From Serinus canaria (taxonomy: Eukaryota; Chordata; Aves; Passeriformes; Fringillidae): a stretch of 64,000 nucleotides of DNA. The notes beneath the pieces are model-generated. The model was not told the DNA's origin. It saw only the letters and a list, made by a program, of their open reading frames with translations, and searched no databases. Both the position numbers and the translations under genes were made by a program. The DNA is taken from assembly GCF_022539315.1 (NCBI RefSeq), contig NC_066315.1, positions 120,657,374 through 120,721,373 of the forward strand, given 5' to 3'. Below, piece after piece: positions 46,695-59,779 of this stretch (the first letter of the stretch is position 1; every line of letters starts with the position of its first letter).

Positions 46695-49600
46695 CAACCA
46701 GCTGGGTTGGATGATGATTTTCACCACTTTCCAGTTCTTTAAAATGGGTGAAATATTAACTCCTCAGCATTATGAAACTCACTGATGTCCATTGGATTAC
46801 CTGAGTGTCTTGTCCTGAAAACACTCATGTCCATAATTAGTGTCATGGGTGTGAATGGTATTTCCAGTTTGGATAGATAATTAATTTGTGAACTGGATCC
46901 TTAACGTGCATAAAAGGGGCAGTGAAAATAGATTCAATGCAAGTCTACTTTGTGGAAGATGATTTTCTTTCAGCTCTGTGGTTGCAATTAAGGGCTACAG
47001 GCAAAGTTTCCCAGTGAGTTAGAAGAGACTGTTGTAGGAGAAAGAAGACATGCTTGTGTTTAACCTTGACAGGGGAAATCTCATAATATGTATTTTCTTT
47101 GGCTGGAGAAGTCCCAGGTGACTTTAATTAGTGTTAGAGAGGTATACTTTAAAATTATTTTAGGTGTATTTTCTCATTATTCATCTCCATTATATAGAGA
47201 TGTGTGCAGCCATACTGCTTTTAGGAAGACATGGACATAAATACAGGTGAAAAACCAGAGATGGGAGTCTTATCAACTTCAGATGCTGTCAGGGTAGACA
47301 TTTACACTGAAGGTGCTGTTCTAGATTATGTTTTCAGTAGTTTTTAGTACAGATATTATAGTGGTAAAGGAGATAAATAGGTATCTGCAGAGCAGAATTG
47401 ATTTGAATTTTTCAGTGTGACTACCTTACTTCTTCCAGGGGCTAGAGACCAGGAAATATTCTTTATCTGAAGAGTTCAATGGAATTGTAAAATTTTAAAC
47501 CATTTGAAGGCTTTGATCATACAAATTTTTGTTTCAGTAACCATATTTAGAAATATTCTCTGAAACATTTGAAAAGTATTCATAATTCTCTGCTATGGTA
47601 AAATAAAGAGAATATGATGCAGAAAGCTATTAAATACCTCCATATTCCTATGATGGTATGTTAAAGACACTTGTGATTTAAATGCCTTTGTAGAGTAATG
47701 CTATGCTGTGGTAGGTACTGTATTTGTTGAGTATCTGAAGGAGGAAATTAATTAACTTGGTATTCAGATCCCATGACCTGTTAAAAATACTAACAAGCTT
47801 AGGAGTGTTCACAGCACAGTAATAAAGTATGGCCATATAATGCTGTATGAAGTGTTCATACTAACTTAAAAATACTGCCTTATGCATCCTTTGGAATTTC
47901 TTCATCAAAATTAAAGAAACAAACCCAAATCTTTGAAGTTTTCCAGAAAGTGACACAGGGATGCTGATGTAAACCACAAATAATATGCTGAAATTTGTTA
48001 TAGACATAGTGAAATCCTGTTTTGCTTAAATCAACAGGAGGCTTGCCTTAGTGGTTCAAGGAAGTGTGATCTGGATGACATAATATTGAGCACAGGAAAT
48101 GCTGTGGCATCACTACTGGAATCTGATTCCATTTAGATGCATTCTAATAGTCTCATTCTAAGACAATGAGAAGTTATTTAGAGACAGGGACAGATAATAC
48201 TTTGTAAAAAAAGATATTCTGTATATGTTTTTAAACATTCGTAGCTATTCCTAAAAACTAGTTCATAATTTTAAATTTATACTCGTGTAATTATTCATTT
48301 ATTCCAAAACTATGTGAATTTGTTCTCCAGTCTCATCTGGAATGTAGCATGAGAATATCAGTTTATTTTCCATCTGAAAATAGCCTCTGAGCTGACTTCA
48401 TGAACCTCAGGCTTTTGACCTCTCCTTTTTCACATTTTCCATTCAAGTGTTGTGCCTTCACCTTTGAAACGTTGTGCATTAGCCCAGCCATACCTCATTG
48501 GTCCAGTTGTGGTGCCAGCCCTAACAATGGCCCCATCCTTTGCTGGAGATTGTTTCCAACAAGCAGTCAGCCTGCTCTGTCAAAATCTCCACCCTTTGAC
48601 TTTTCCTTTCCCTTTTACTTGACCAGAAACTTCCAAAGAATGTTGGAACAGCCACAACATCTTAGCCATCCTCAAATGTAATTATGAAAGTCTACCCCTA
48701 TGTCATGGTGTAAAGGGTGAGGGTACATTTTGGTTACTAGTATAGAGGTGAAAAAGCTGATCTTTCTTTTCCCCAGTTGTACCTCGAGCCTTTTTCTTAT
48801 ATCTCTAGTGGGAACTGAAAACAAAGTTACTGCTGTGTTATTGTGCTAGGAATGAATAGAATGAATAGTTTTCTTCTAGTTCCTCTGTGTATCTAATTGC
48901 TTGTAAATATCATCTTTTATTTCTTCTGACTGTAATCCTGTATTGCAGAGGCCATTATTCCCCCTGGGTATTTGAAATTGCACATGATCACTCTACTCTT
49001 TAGTTACTCCACAGTATGGATAAATAAGACATGCTACAATCTTAATAATAAGGCATCTATTGGTGTTCAGGGTATAAAAAAATATTTTGCAACCTTGGGA
49101 GGAGGAAAAGGGGTATTAATGGTATCCCTTCTGGCATGTTCAAAAACTGCACCCACTGGTGTGGAAAGAAAAATTCTAAAGCATCATTGCAAACAATTAT
49201 TTGCATAAATTCAGATCTTTACTGCTTTAAATATTGTAACATTAAAAGACAAACTACATATGAGTGAACCTGGCAAGTCCTGTGCTTAGAATAAAAGTAG
49301 GAAAATCATTGCTAAATTCCTGATTTTATATAGCATTGAGATTGAAAATGGCTATGATAACATATATAAATTATTCTAATTATAACTGGAAGAAATGCAG
49401 GTTTTTGTTTAAATCATGGCCTGTTTCACCAGCTATTTATATTGGTTACATTTTAAAAGTTTGCTTGTGGAGAAACCTATAGCATTGAAAACTTTTCCCA
49501 CCAAAAACCATTGTTTTTAAGTGGAGATACACTGAAGCTGGAACTGCACTTTGCTATGCTATGTTTTAAAGATCAGGGCCTACCTTCTGGAATATCTATG

Positions 49601-50218
49601 AAGTTTCATTCTTCTGATAATTACTAAAACACTGAAAGAGTAATAGAGTAGTGCAAGATTAAATCAATTATTTAAATTAAAATTATCAAGAATGTCACTG
49701 AGAAATCCTTCTGTGTGTATTGTGCATTCCTCATGGGTTCACAAGGGGAATTTGTGAGCAGAAAATAGACATTTCAAGCAGCTGTAAGTGCTGTTAACTT
49801 AACAGAGAACTTTCATTTTAGACCTTTATCTTCTGTCTGATGCTCCCATTATACCCTTCATCTAATTAGCTACTAATATTTACCCATGCTCCCTTTAATT
49901 ATGGATCATTTCACTAATGTTTGAGGCTTTGGCTGATAGATCCTTTCATTTTGAAAGGCTAAAGTATTCAAACACATTCCTGATCTTTGAGCTGAAATAG
50001 CCTGAAATAAATTATTTTTGCATCATGGTGAAAGCGATCTGAAATCTCTTTCTGAATTCCTTAAGTAAATATTGTAAGACTAATAAAATTAGTCATGCAA
50101 TAAATGCAATTATTTTATGTTATCTAGACTTGGTTTAAATACCTTTTTTTGTCTTTTTTCCTAAAAATGGTGTAATAAAAGGATGAGTGCAAAGCTAATC
50201 TGTGTCTCCACTCCTCAG

Positions 50219-50349
50219 ATCTCCAGTATCTGCCGGGCCGCGGTGCACGCGGGTGTGGTCCGCAACCAGGGCGGCTACGTTGATGTGATGCCAGTGGACA
50301 GAAGAAAGGTCTACGTGGCTTCCTTCCAGAATGGGATCTATTCAGAAAG
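50219..50349 (+). CDS. CRISPLD1: CRISPLD1 coding exon 14: LCCL-2 core (aa 454-497)
   Basis: The 131-nt exon runs from acceptor CTCCTCAG to donor AAAG|GTACAG. It encodes [20 protein letters not shown], then [19 protein letters not shown] and [15 protein letters not shown] with C458 and H463 is the LCCL core. It is much richer in GC and CpG than the other exons, notably 50231-50282. Length and phases (0 in, 2 out) equal exon 10. Confidence 0.97.
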
Positions 50350-52256
50350 GTACAGAGCCCATTGGCAAAGGTCACACTTTATTCTTGGCCTTGATAAGGT
50401 CCACAGTCTGGCACTGTGTCTGCTTGTACCTGGGGCAGTGCCAGAACCAAACAAACAGGACACAAGGGGTGACTGACAGAGCTTGCGCAACAGCAGCTGC
50501 GGTGACTTCGGAGAAGCTGTGCTAGTGGAGCTGCCTGCCTCCTCCAAGCTCATGCAACATTACCCTGAAAAGCTGCTTATGAAATCAAGTAAACCTCTTG
50601 TTTACTTTGCTGGTTCTGTTGCAGCTAACACAATATTTAATGAGAAAATTGCGGTTACTCCTTTAAGGATTTTTTAAAAATTAACATTAATGATGGAGGT
50701 TCATTGGTTCACTGGTTCATTAGTGATTCACATGGTATCAAACCAGTGATCCTGAATCATACTTAATACTCACAAACATTAAAATTTACAGTAATTTAAA
50801 CATATTTTTTATGTTCTTTTTTAAAATAATTTGTTGTTAACAGTGTTTTTCTGAAAGACATGGAGATGCTGTGAAAGTTTATTACTTGTATTGGGTGTAT
50901 TTGTACATTGTGCGGTGATAACACATGGCTACATGTTGTAAATTTAATTTAATCCCTGAAAGGGTTCTCCAGGTTCTAAAGGAAGAAAGAGAAATTACTT
51001 TAAAAACACTGTACCATTCCTTTTCTCCTGTAAAGCTAATAATGCTTCTTAGACTAAAAATCATGGTTCCCTAACCAGACTGTAGTCTTTCTGAGAAATT
51101 TGAGTGGGAAAAACCTCAAAAAGTTTCTGTAGAAAACTCAGAAGTAGGAAAATATTGAGTACTTTTGTTTTTAATTGTGGGTAGGAGAATGTCTTCTCTC
51201 TTTCTCTCAGACCTTTCAACAATTCTGGAAACTTTTAAAATACAGATTTTCTTTGCTCAATTGATGACTTATTTTATATATTTTTTGACTTTTTTCTGTG
51301 ATTGTCCAATTCCCTTAGAGGGCTTCCTTACTGACACTTTTGCTCTTCATATAAGTTTCCTCGAGTAGAGCGGAAGTCAGGAAGAATGTTGCAAATTTGA
51401 TCATTACTTAGACTTTAATATATGTATTAGATACTATCTATAAATATAAATTTAAAATATGTATAAATACACATATATTTTTATTTATATTAATAATCTT
51501 AGTGAAGTTTGGGAGGTCAGAAGTTTGGAAAAGAGTCAGATACAGGTTTTCTGTGAAGCAGAAGATGATGAATTCCAATGCTGTTGCAGCCAAGCTCTTC
51601 CATTGTGCCTTTCCTTGCTTCCACCTCCGTTTCCCTTTCCTCGCCAGATAATCTTCAGGCCAGGTTGGCTAAAGAATAAACAGTGGAACATTAAATAAGA
51701 TGTGCTGGTCCAACTTTTAAGGCAAAAATACTTATTCTATCAACATTTCATTGGAATTGGGTATTTTTTTTTTTCTTTTGAAGCCAGGTACTTATCCATT
51801 CAGAAGGCATTCCTTTTGGTGTTGTTAGACATTAGATCTCTGTAGAAATCTATTACTCATTGTATAAACAACTGACAAGTGATCTCCTAAGTCTGCAAGC
51901 TCTCTCCAAATACTAAAAGAATCTTATGCTTATTCTTCTAGTTACTAGAAGAATAAGCATAAGATATATGTTTTCTCTATTTCTAAAACACTTTTAGCAT
52001 TTTGCTTCAATTCTTTAAACTATAGTCCCTCATCACAAAGGATTACTTGAATTTTTCTATGTTGTATTTTGTTCCTGTTAAGCTGTTTGGGGAAAAAAAT
52101 CTGAAATTTATGTAGTTTTTATTTGTTTTAGAGAAAACTTAGATAAATTGAGGAGTTGTCACAAGAAGTGCTGCAGCATACTAGAATTAACAATTGAAAA
52201 TTTTTAAAAGTTGCTATGGTCTTAAAAATAACATAAAAACTGTTTTTATGTTTCAG
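50350..52256 (+). other. CRISPLD1 intron 14 (1.9 kb)
   Basis: AT-rich apart from the first 200 bp. It contains a perfect 22-bp-arm palindrome at 51921-51965. Nothing else recognised. Confidence 0.8.
51921..51965. repeat. Perfect inverted repeat: 22-bp arms, 1-nt centre
   Basis: Positions 51921-51942 and 51944-51965 are exact reverse complements around a single T at 51943. Such near-palindromes can extrude as cruciforms and are usually unstable. It lies about 290 bp upstream of the last exon. Confidence 0.95.
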
Positions 52257-52308
52257 TTTACAGAATCCTCCAGGAAGCAAGGCTTTCAGAGTGTTTGCTG
52301 TTGTTTGA
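52257..52308 (+). CDS. CRISPLD1: CRISPLD1 coding exon 15: C-terminus and stop (aa 497-513)
   Basis: After acceptor TGTTTCAG the last 52 coding nt encode LQNPPGGKAFRVFAVV-type sequence, here LQNPPGSKAFRVFAVV, then TGA at 52306-52308. This is the conserved CRISPLD C-terminus that closes LCCL-2. The same exon continues into the 3' UTR. Confidence 0.97.
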
Positions 52309-53830
52309 ATCTATCAAGTAAAACATATAAAAGGCAAGTGAAACCAGAGCACTTGGAAAAGATTAATACAGGCCATTTCTTGTGATTCCTAAAATTTGTA
52401 TAAAGCTGTAACATTATTGTACAGAAGATGTATACTGCTTTCCACCAAAAAAAAATTAAGTTACATATAAATCTTAATGAAAAAAATCTGTAAAAATAAA
52501 CATGGGAGAAAAATTAATTTGAAAATCTATAATGATATATAACATTACTTTGAATCCTGTGTTAAATATTGCTATATTTTCTTAGCAGTTACTCCTATAC
52601 AGTTAATTCAAAGCTCATAAATGTTCTTTGTTTTCTTCATCTGAATATATTATTATATGGTGCTTTACATATGCCACTAACAGTAACCTTAAAACTATAC
52701 CAGAGGGATGCCTGAGTTTTTATTTTCAATGTGCATAAAAGAAGTCATCCCCATATTTTGATAAAACAAATCATGCCTTAAAGTAAAATAAGTACATATA
52801 TCACTTTTTGATGATTTAAAATAGCATTAGCCCTGAAAGCATCAATGAAGAGCTAGATTGTTCTCAATTTGACACTAATCATAACAAATACAAATGCCTA
52901 TTTTGAAATAAATTGGGATAAATTCCTATAAAATACGGGAAGAAGCCCTAGGTCATGCTAACATGTTTTCCTCTAAAAAAAATTCTTAAGAGACTGGGCC
53001 ATTCATGTCTATTATTTTTAAAATACTTATTGGATGCTGCTAAGCTCTTTTCTTCACATAGCCATAATTCATTATGGCCCAATCCTTCACAGATATTCCA
53101 CTGCCTTGGGATTGGTGTATGAAACAGACATATATAACCTTGAAGGATCTCATAAAATCTTTGTAATAAGAAGTGCAGTAACCTGAAATGAAGGAATAAG
53201 CCTGAAGTTCTGCACAAACACATGCTTTATTTTTGCCATGTGATTCTTCAATTTGCGCAAATTTTGGTTCAGAGAAAATGTAGAATTGGACATGTTCAAA
53301 AAGTTTTGCAAGTTTACAGCCTTGAGCTGTGCATGTTATCAATATGCTAAACATTAATATGGGAGTAAATGTTCCAAAAAACCAAAGAAAATGGTAACAA
53401 AGGCTAACCTTGCTCCTTGTGACCTGGCAAATACTCCTGCAGGCCAGGAAGTATAGTGGTATGAAGCCCAGTGACAATTATGTCATTTGTTGCTTCACAG
53501 TTTTAAAGAATTCATTTATGGTGAACAGCTTGATACATTAATTTTACCATATTATGGTATATGAAGAACTTGTAGTGGTGATACTATGTTTCTTTCTATG
53601 AAAAGTGTATTGGTGCTTTAAGACTGAAAAGCTGTTAACTTTTATTTTTGGTATATTTTGTTTCTGTTGTTGAATTTATTTCACTCCAACTTGTAAACTT
53701 ATTCATATTCTTCATATTTCAGAATACTGTATTCTGCCTTCTCTTTTGCTACATATACTACCTCATGTAGTTAGGCAAGCTTTGTTAGTTTTTTTTAATC
53801 TGTTTTGAATAAAATTAATTTACAATGTAA
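52309..53830 (+). other. CRISPLD1: CRISPLD1 3' UTR (end approximate)
   Basis: The AT-rich region after the stop has canonical AATAAA signals at 52495-52500, 52907-52912 and 53808-53813. The most distal is followed by a T-rich stretch and is taken as the likely end. Which sites are used cannot be decided from sequence. A minus-strand 145-codon open frame inside this region resembles nothing known to me and is treated as chance. Confidence 0.55.
53808..53813 (+). terminator. Candidate distal poly(A) signal AATAAA
   Basis: Canonical AATAAA 1.5 kb after the stop codon. Earlier alternatives at 52495 and 52907 would give much shorter 3' UTRs. Confidence 0.5.
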
Positions 53831-56800
53831 GAATACTTTTCACTGATATTTTTTATTTTTGATCCTAATTCAAGTGAAAGAATGTAATAGCCACCCTAAA
53901 TATATGTCTTTGTTTTTCTGACCTAAACATTGCAAGCAGACATAATCTGAGGTTCTAAAACTGTAAAGGCAGTTTAGACCCAAAGCTTTCATTGATTGCA
54001 TCAGAAGTCTTATGGATAAATCTCACTTTTTCAAGTTTTGACCAGGGTCAAATTGATGAGGGAGATTAAGAGTCTTTTATGTACAACCCTATTTTTTTTC
54101 TGCAAGTGGTGGCCGTTGAAAGAAGCTTTTATATAGATTTTGCAATACTGGCATTAACCATTTTTCAGGATTGAAACCAAAGTGCAAGTAACTCTGCAGT
54201 AGGGCAGGGGTGGACCCTTGGGGCCATAACAATAAAATTAGTGCTTGGTGGGAGGAGAGAGATAGCTCCAACATTCCATGGGTGAATAATTGCTGTGAGC
54301 AGCTCTACTGATCAACAGAGCGACAAGAAGAAAGTTACTCGCCACCCTTTCTCCTCACATATTCCATTGCCCAAATTTTTGGAGTTCTGTTGCTTTCCCC
54401 CATGCAATAACTATCCTGTTCTTATCTAAATATTCCACCTAACACCAGCTTTTTGAGAAATTTTCTTCTGTATTTACTGTAAGTAAGTCAATGAGGAGAC
54501 ATTTCCAGAAAGTTATAGAGTGGGAGCTACACTTTGGTATTTCTTTCTGCAGCGGAAGCAACTGTAGGCCAGATGCTCACAACTACTTCACACAAAGCCC
54601 AAAAGAATAACTAACAGTATTAGAAAACTTGGCTGATGAAAAAAAAACATACAGAAAAGTCAATTTTTGGCTTTTGTGAACTTGGGACATATATTCATAG
54701 TACTAGCTGGACATAAACTAAGTAAACTTAATAAGCATTTCCTAAAATGTGCATGCTGAGGAATTTTTATTAAAGGGTTCCCAGACTTTGTTGTGTCTTG
54801 ATTTCTGCATAGAGGACAGTCTGATCTAAAAATTTTCAGTGAAGTGATTTTGAAACCAAACCTGAAACACAAGTTAGGAGAACCTTTGTGTAAGTTTACA
54901 GCTTTTAAACTGAAGAAGTTGAATGTAAATGTCAGCTGTCTATGGATTCTCAGTGGATTTGAAATAGGAAAATAATATCAGCTTTTTTTGCATGTATTGA
55001 TAGATATGTTCAGGACATAGCTATCATGACCCTTTACTTCATATGGCAGAGATGTAACTAAGGTACTCATATTAACAGTGTCTTCTGTGTGGCAATTGCT
55101 TTTGAAGTATGTTTTGAATTTGGTTTAAAAGCCAGATAACCCAGATTCCTGTGAATACACAAGGGAGGGTTTATTTCCTGCAATTTCTGCAGTCATACAA
55201 AGGGCAAGATTTAGAAACACAAATATTTGGAAGTTACAAAGATTATTCATACGGTGCAATATTCTGTTCAGAAATGTGTATAAATCCTGAATGAAATAAT
55301 GTACAGTCACACTTCTATGGCTTAAGGGTTTTTATAGAATCTGTGGAACTCTAGGGAATTATACAAGGGGTAAAAAGCCTGAAGATTTTTTGTTTCATTC
55401 AGTATATAATATGTATCTTAGAGAGCTTTAGATATACAAATGACAGCAGACTTTAACACTCAGAAAATTTCATATGATTTTATAAAAACGTGCATTGTGA
55501 ATATTGGAAAAGAAGCTATGCTGTCAGTCTTAGCTTTAGTCTGTCTTTGCTGTCAGAAATAATGGAGATAGCATTTTATATATGGTCAATATTTATATTA
55601 TTGATATTGATAGAAATCATTGACATGACAAGTGAAAATACAATAAAATGTGATTCCTGCTCCATGTTAGCATAGGATGATAATGTGACACCTGAAATTT
55701 GCCATCGGCTGGTCATTGATCTGGGCTGTCTTGTTTGCTGGGAGACGGATTCCTACATCATTAAGCCATCATAGCATTTTGTAGAAAGTGCTAATAATGA
55801 GTGTTAAATATTCAGAAATAGCAAAGCCCCCAGTCAGACCAGCTTGATATGGTAAGGCACAGGAAAATGTAAGAGACAGAAAGAGGAAAGTCAAGAACAT
55901 GCAACCAAAATGGCCATAAAGCTCCTATCTGCATCAATTACTGCAGTAACCACCCCAGTTATTCAATTCAATATCTGCCCCCTGTGCTCTGTCCAATATT
56001 GGTTTTGTCTTTGCTAACAATGGAGTTAGTCTCTGAGTGTTGGCAGCAAAACTGTTGGTTAAAAACTGAGATACGCTGGCCAAACAACACTTTGTCTAAG
56101 CAGGCACAGAAAAGACTTCAGTTGCCAGTATCTGTAACTCTTGGGCTTTTAAATCTCCAAATTTAATTTAAAGCATAAGTATTTATAACAATATTAGCAA
56201 TAATATTGAAATTCAGAATGAGCTCTGGTTATGCTGTTTAAAAAACTTTATTTGATGTGTTTGCAGTTATTTCTTAATTAATGATTTTCTATTACAATAT
56301 CATTATTAAGAGTGTGATATTAAAATAAACACAAGAACTTGCCATTAGATTCGCTCTCATATCTGCAAGCTGAAAAACTCATTACACTTTGTAGTAATAC
56401 TAATTAGTTTTAGGATCCTCAAGAAATTAGAAGTGCTAGGAGGTAGTAGGGCTTCCAAACAGGCTACACAGTTTGAAAAACAAGTACTTCAGTGGCCTAA
56501 TTATTCACTTAGGCTTGTTTATATGCAATGTAAATAGCAAGCTGGCTCTAACTTCTTATAAATTGCTGCTACTGTACAGCTCAAAGATAAATTGGAAACA
56601 GTTGCTAAATAAATCTCCCTGTAGTCAGTTCAATCTTCATTCCATATTTATCTGTTGAAATCCATCTGTTTCTTGTTGGTGGTTGTTTGCCTACTGAAGA
56701 TCATGTCCTCTGAATAAGTATTTCTTTCATTGTGTCAGAACAACTCCAAGACCTTTGAGGCCGCAGGCTGCACAGAAACAGAGCAATCATTTTATGCAAA

Positions 56801-59779
56801 AGGACTTAGTCTCAGATTTTGGATTTAGCTCAGTTCAGTACACAAAGAAGTACATTGTATGAATTGATTTAGTGCTTACTGTACAGGAGGTGATAGTCCT
56901 CTTCCAGCACAGCTATAAAACTGAGCCAAGGAATAATTTTGTGAAATACTCTGAGCCCTTCTTTCTTATCCAATAAGAGCTGCAAGGTAAAGTAGATGGG
57001 TTTGCCTTTTTAAATAACAGGAATAGCTAGACAGATGGGTTAGGTGGCTTATTAATAAAGACATGCCCTTCTGCCAGTGACTGAGGGTGTGTGCATGCTA
57101 TACCAAACATGTTCAGGGATGTGCAGATGGTGCAGATGCTGCGATTTTTTTGCTTGGCACTAATATTAAAAGGATTTAAATTTGGACACTTTTCTGGTAG
57201 CTTTTAAAGCATTTCCAAGCAGTTTTCTAAAGTTACAAGGCAATTAGTTTCTAATTTATTACTGTTTTGTAACATGTAAAGATTTGTCCTAGAAATAAGG
57301 AAGTCACACCTTGACTGAGATGTGCTGCTGCATCTACTGCACAATAAAAGTATTGTTCTTTCTTTTCTGCTAATGCTTCAGTTCAGTTTGTAGTTTTTAT
57401 TACAAGTCCTGGAGAAGTACAGTCCAATCAGAACACCTAAATATTCTTGAGGAAAATCATCATCTCTACCAAAGTCTCTCAGAAGAATTAAGCTCTTACT
57501 TCTCTCACATCAGTACAGCACCCAAACAGTAACTCAGAACCACTCCTATAAAAAGGTCAGTCTATGGCCCCTGAGAAGGCTGAGATTCCAACCCAGCTTC
57601 TGATTTAACATAAGTCAAAGGCATGGAAAAAGGTTTAACAGGAAATGTGAGACAAATATGCAGTAAAAGCTAGAATAGCTGTGATATCAGAGAATATGAG
57701 AAATGCCTCTTTAGGAAAGCAGGGCACTTTGATGTGTTAGGAGATGAACCTATGAGCTGGTATCACACAATCCATGATGAGAACTGGTAGATGCTATTAT
57801 AAAACAGAGTAAATATTAATAAAGATTGATCTCAATGCTTTAAAACTGTCTGTTTTCTAAATAACCTTTAAGCAACATCTGAAAGCTCATTAGGTGTTTT
57901 GGTTTTTTTGGTTTGGCAAATTAGGCAAATACTGAAGTCAGGGGGGCTGAGAATGAGAACTTTCTGGAGTTTGACTGGTAGGGGGATAAGAACTTGGTGA
58001 GGTATACTGATGCACAAAAATCTGATGCAAATTTTCTAGTTCACTCACAAGTACTCAAACACTCAGAAAACAGTTTTCCTCTGAGCTTTATTCTTTCTGC
58101 CCACAAAACACCTAAATGGGTATCCATTTGAGTTACATTCCCTTGTTTTGTAAGACTGGCAGAAGAAATTGATTTGCAATTAGTTTTAACAAATGTGGGT
58201 CTGAAGTTATTTAGTGATAGCTGTAAGATGAAATAAGAAATATCCCTCATTGTATTTCAGAAATACTTCTTTATGCCTTGAAGCTGCTTATAATACAGAG
58301 CTGCAGCTCTGAGTGTTCTCTGATGCAATAAAGGCTATTGTGGATCATCTACCTTTAAGAACTATTGTAGGAGTCAGGAGGTGATGGATGTGGAAGATGG
58401 GGTGGGGGCATTGTTTGTCTTATAATTTTGCCATAAAAGGTTTCCCAAATTGCTTAGATTAGTTAGCAAGTACATCTTCCTGTCTTCTAAACTGAACAAT
58501 CTCCTAATTTCTAGAGTTAGATATTTAATTGTTTAAATTTGTAGATACAGAGGTTCCAACCTGTAATTTTATTTTAAATAATTTACAAGAAGTTAAAACT
58601 GAATTTATATTCATGTAGTCTGTTCAAATCGACTCTTCTCTTAGCTTGTTGTTTCCAATCTTTAGTTCACCGTGTATCTCTGCCAGTTTGGCCAGTAGTA
58701 CTCTCCTGATATATATATTTCTAGGCAGCAGTGTGTTAGGAGTGAAAATCCAGAGAATATGCATTGGTATAAGGTTGTAAAAGTTGTAGTAATATGTGGG
58801 ATATCCTCACAGTGCAAGGAAAGTAATCTGCCTGTGTGGCATGCAGGCTTTTTTTCCCCCAAAAGCCAGTGTAAAGGAAATAACGTCTTTCAACCTACTG
58901 CCTAACTGATATGTGTTAGTGAAGGACTTGTTATTCAGTAAAACTTCTGGGGTTGACCCCAGAGTTACAAAAAGTATCTGCACAGTTGAAGTTGCTACCT
59001 AACTCTCATAACTCATGCCTAGTGACAGAAGTGACTGTGAAATAGAGGCAGTGTCTCTCCTCCCACCTAACCCAGATGCTTTGTGTCTCAGCAAGAACAT
59101 AAATGCCTCTTTTCCTTCCTAGTCAAAGGTGTGAGTTTCAAAAGAAGAGAAAATCTTGAGAGGATGTCTGTGGTGCTGTCACTCTGCACAGCAGGGCTAG
59201 AGGGATGGAAGACTTCTTGCAGGGCTCTGTCACTGGAAATGCTCATGTGAAATCACAGAGAGAGGAAGAGAGAGAGGGAGGGAGGGAAGGAGTCCTGCCA
59301 TAGCAGGAGCATGTACAAGGAAGCATGATAACAAAGGCATCCTCAGCATTGTAATAATAATGACAACAGACAGTTTTTGAGCACTAGGAAATTTAGCAAA
59401 AAGTATTATGAAGCAATCAAGCTCTTTATTGCTTGATATGATGGTGTAAATTTGATTAATAAGAGGTTGGGTTTTCTTCTTAGTTAAACTGGTGTAAATC
59501 ATTTGACAGAATAATCACACCAATATCTGTGAAAATCCTCATAAACTGGAATAAGTGTAGCTTTTCTTTCCCTAATAATAATAATACTTAAACTGTTAGA
59601 CAAAATTTTATTATGATGTCATGATTTTTATGTTGGTGTTTCAAATATTTTTAGTAGAAGAAGGATCAACATTATTGCCTGTTCTGAGTTATGTCTTATG
59701 TTGGTACTAGGTGCTTTAATATGCAGAGAACTTTATAAAGGTCACTAATCCACTTCACTGGGACATTCAAGTGGAGCAT
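53831..59779. other. Downstream intergenic DNA, no gene recognised
   Basis: AT-rich with no open frame resembling a known protein and no clear mobile element. A purine-rich GA/GGGA stretch lies at about 59256-59291, outside any gene. In other vertebrates HNF4G lies further downstream; no HNF4G exon is seen here. Confidence 0.7.

Larger units (their letters stand above)
45922..50218 (+). other. CRISPLD1 intron 13 (4.3 kb)
   Basis: AT-rich intron with two small tandem duplications near 46.3 and 46.65 kb. No mobile element or other exon recognised. Confidence 0.8.
15180..53830 (+). other. CRISPLD1: CRISPLD1 transcription unit (gene span, ends approximate)
   Basis: This is the whole gene from the inferred transcription start in the CpG island to the most distal plausible poly(A) signal. 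Fifteen exons are recognised: one non-coding and fourteen coding. All internal junctions obey GT/AG and keep the reading frame. Spliced coding length is 1542 nt, giving 513 residues; human CRISPLD1 is 500 residues. Family knowledge: CRISPLD1 is a secreted CAP-superfamily protein with two C-terminal LCCL domains, related to CRISPLD2 and PI15. Visible order: signal peptide 1-23, NAT glycosylation sequon at 28, RGKR basic site 52-55, CAP domain about 60-208, cysteine-rich hinge 209-243, polar linker 244-302, LCCL-1 about 303-402, LCCL-2 about 404-510. Identity as CRISPLD1 rather than CRISPLD2 rests on close residue-by-residue agreement with remembered CRISPLD1. The 5' and 3' ends are inferred. 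Confidence 0.93.

Noticed and set aside
53040..53477. Minus-strand 145-codon open frame
   Set aside because: It lies in the probable 3' UTR of CRISPLD1, shows no recognisable domain, and no promoter or splice context was seen.
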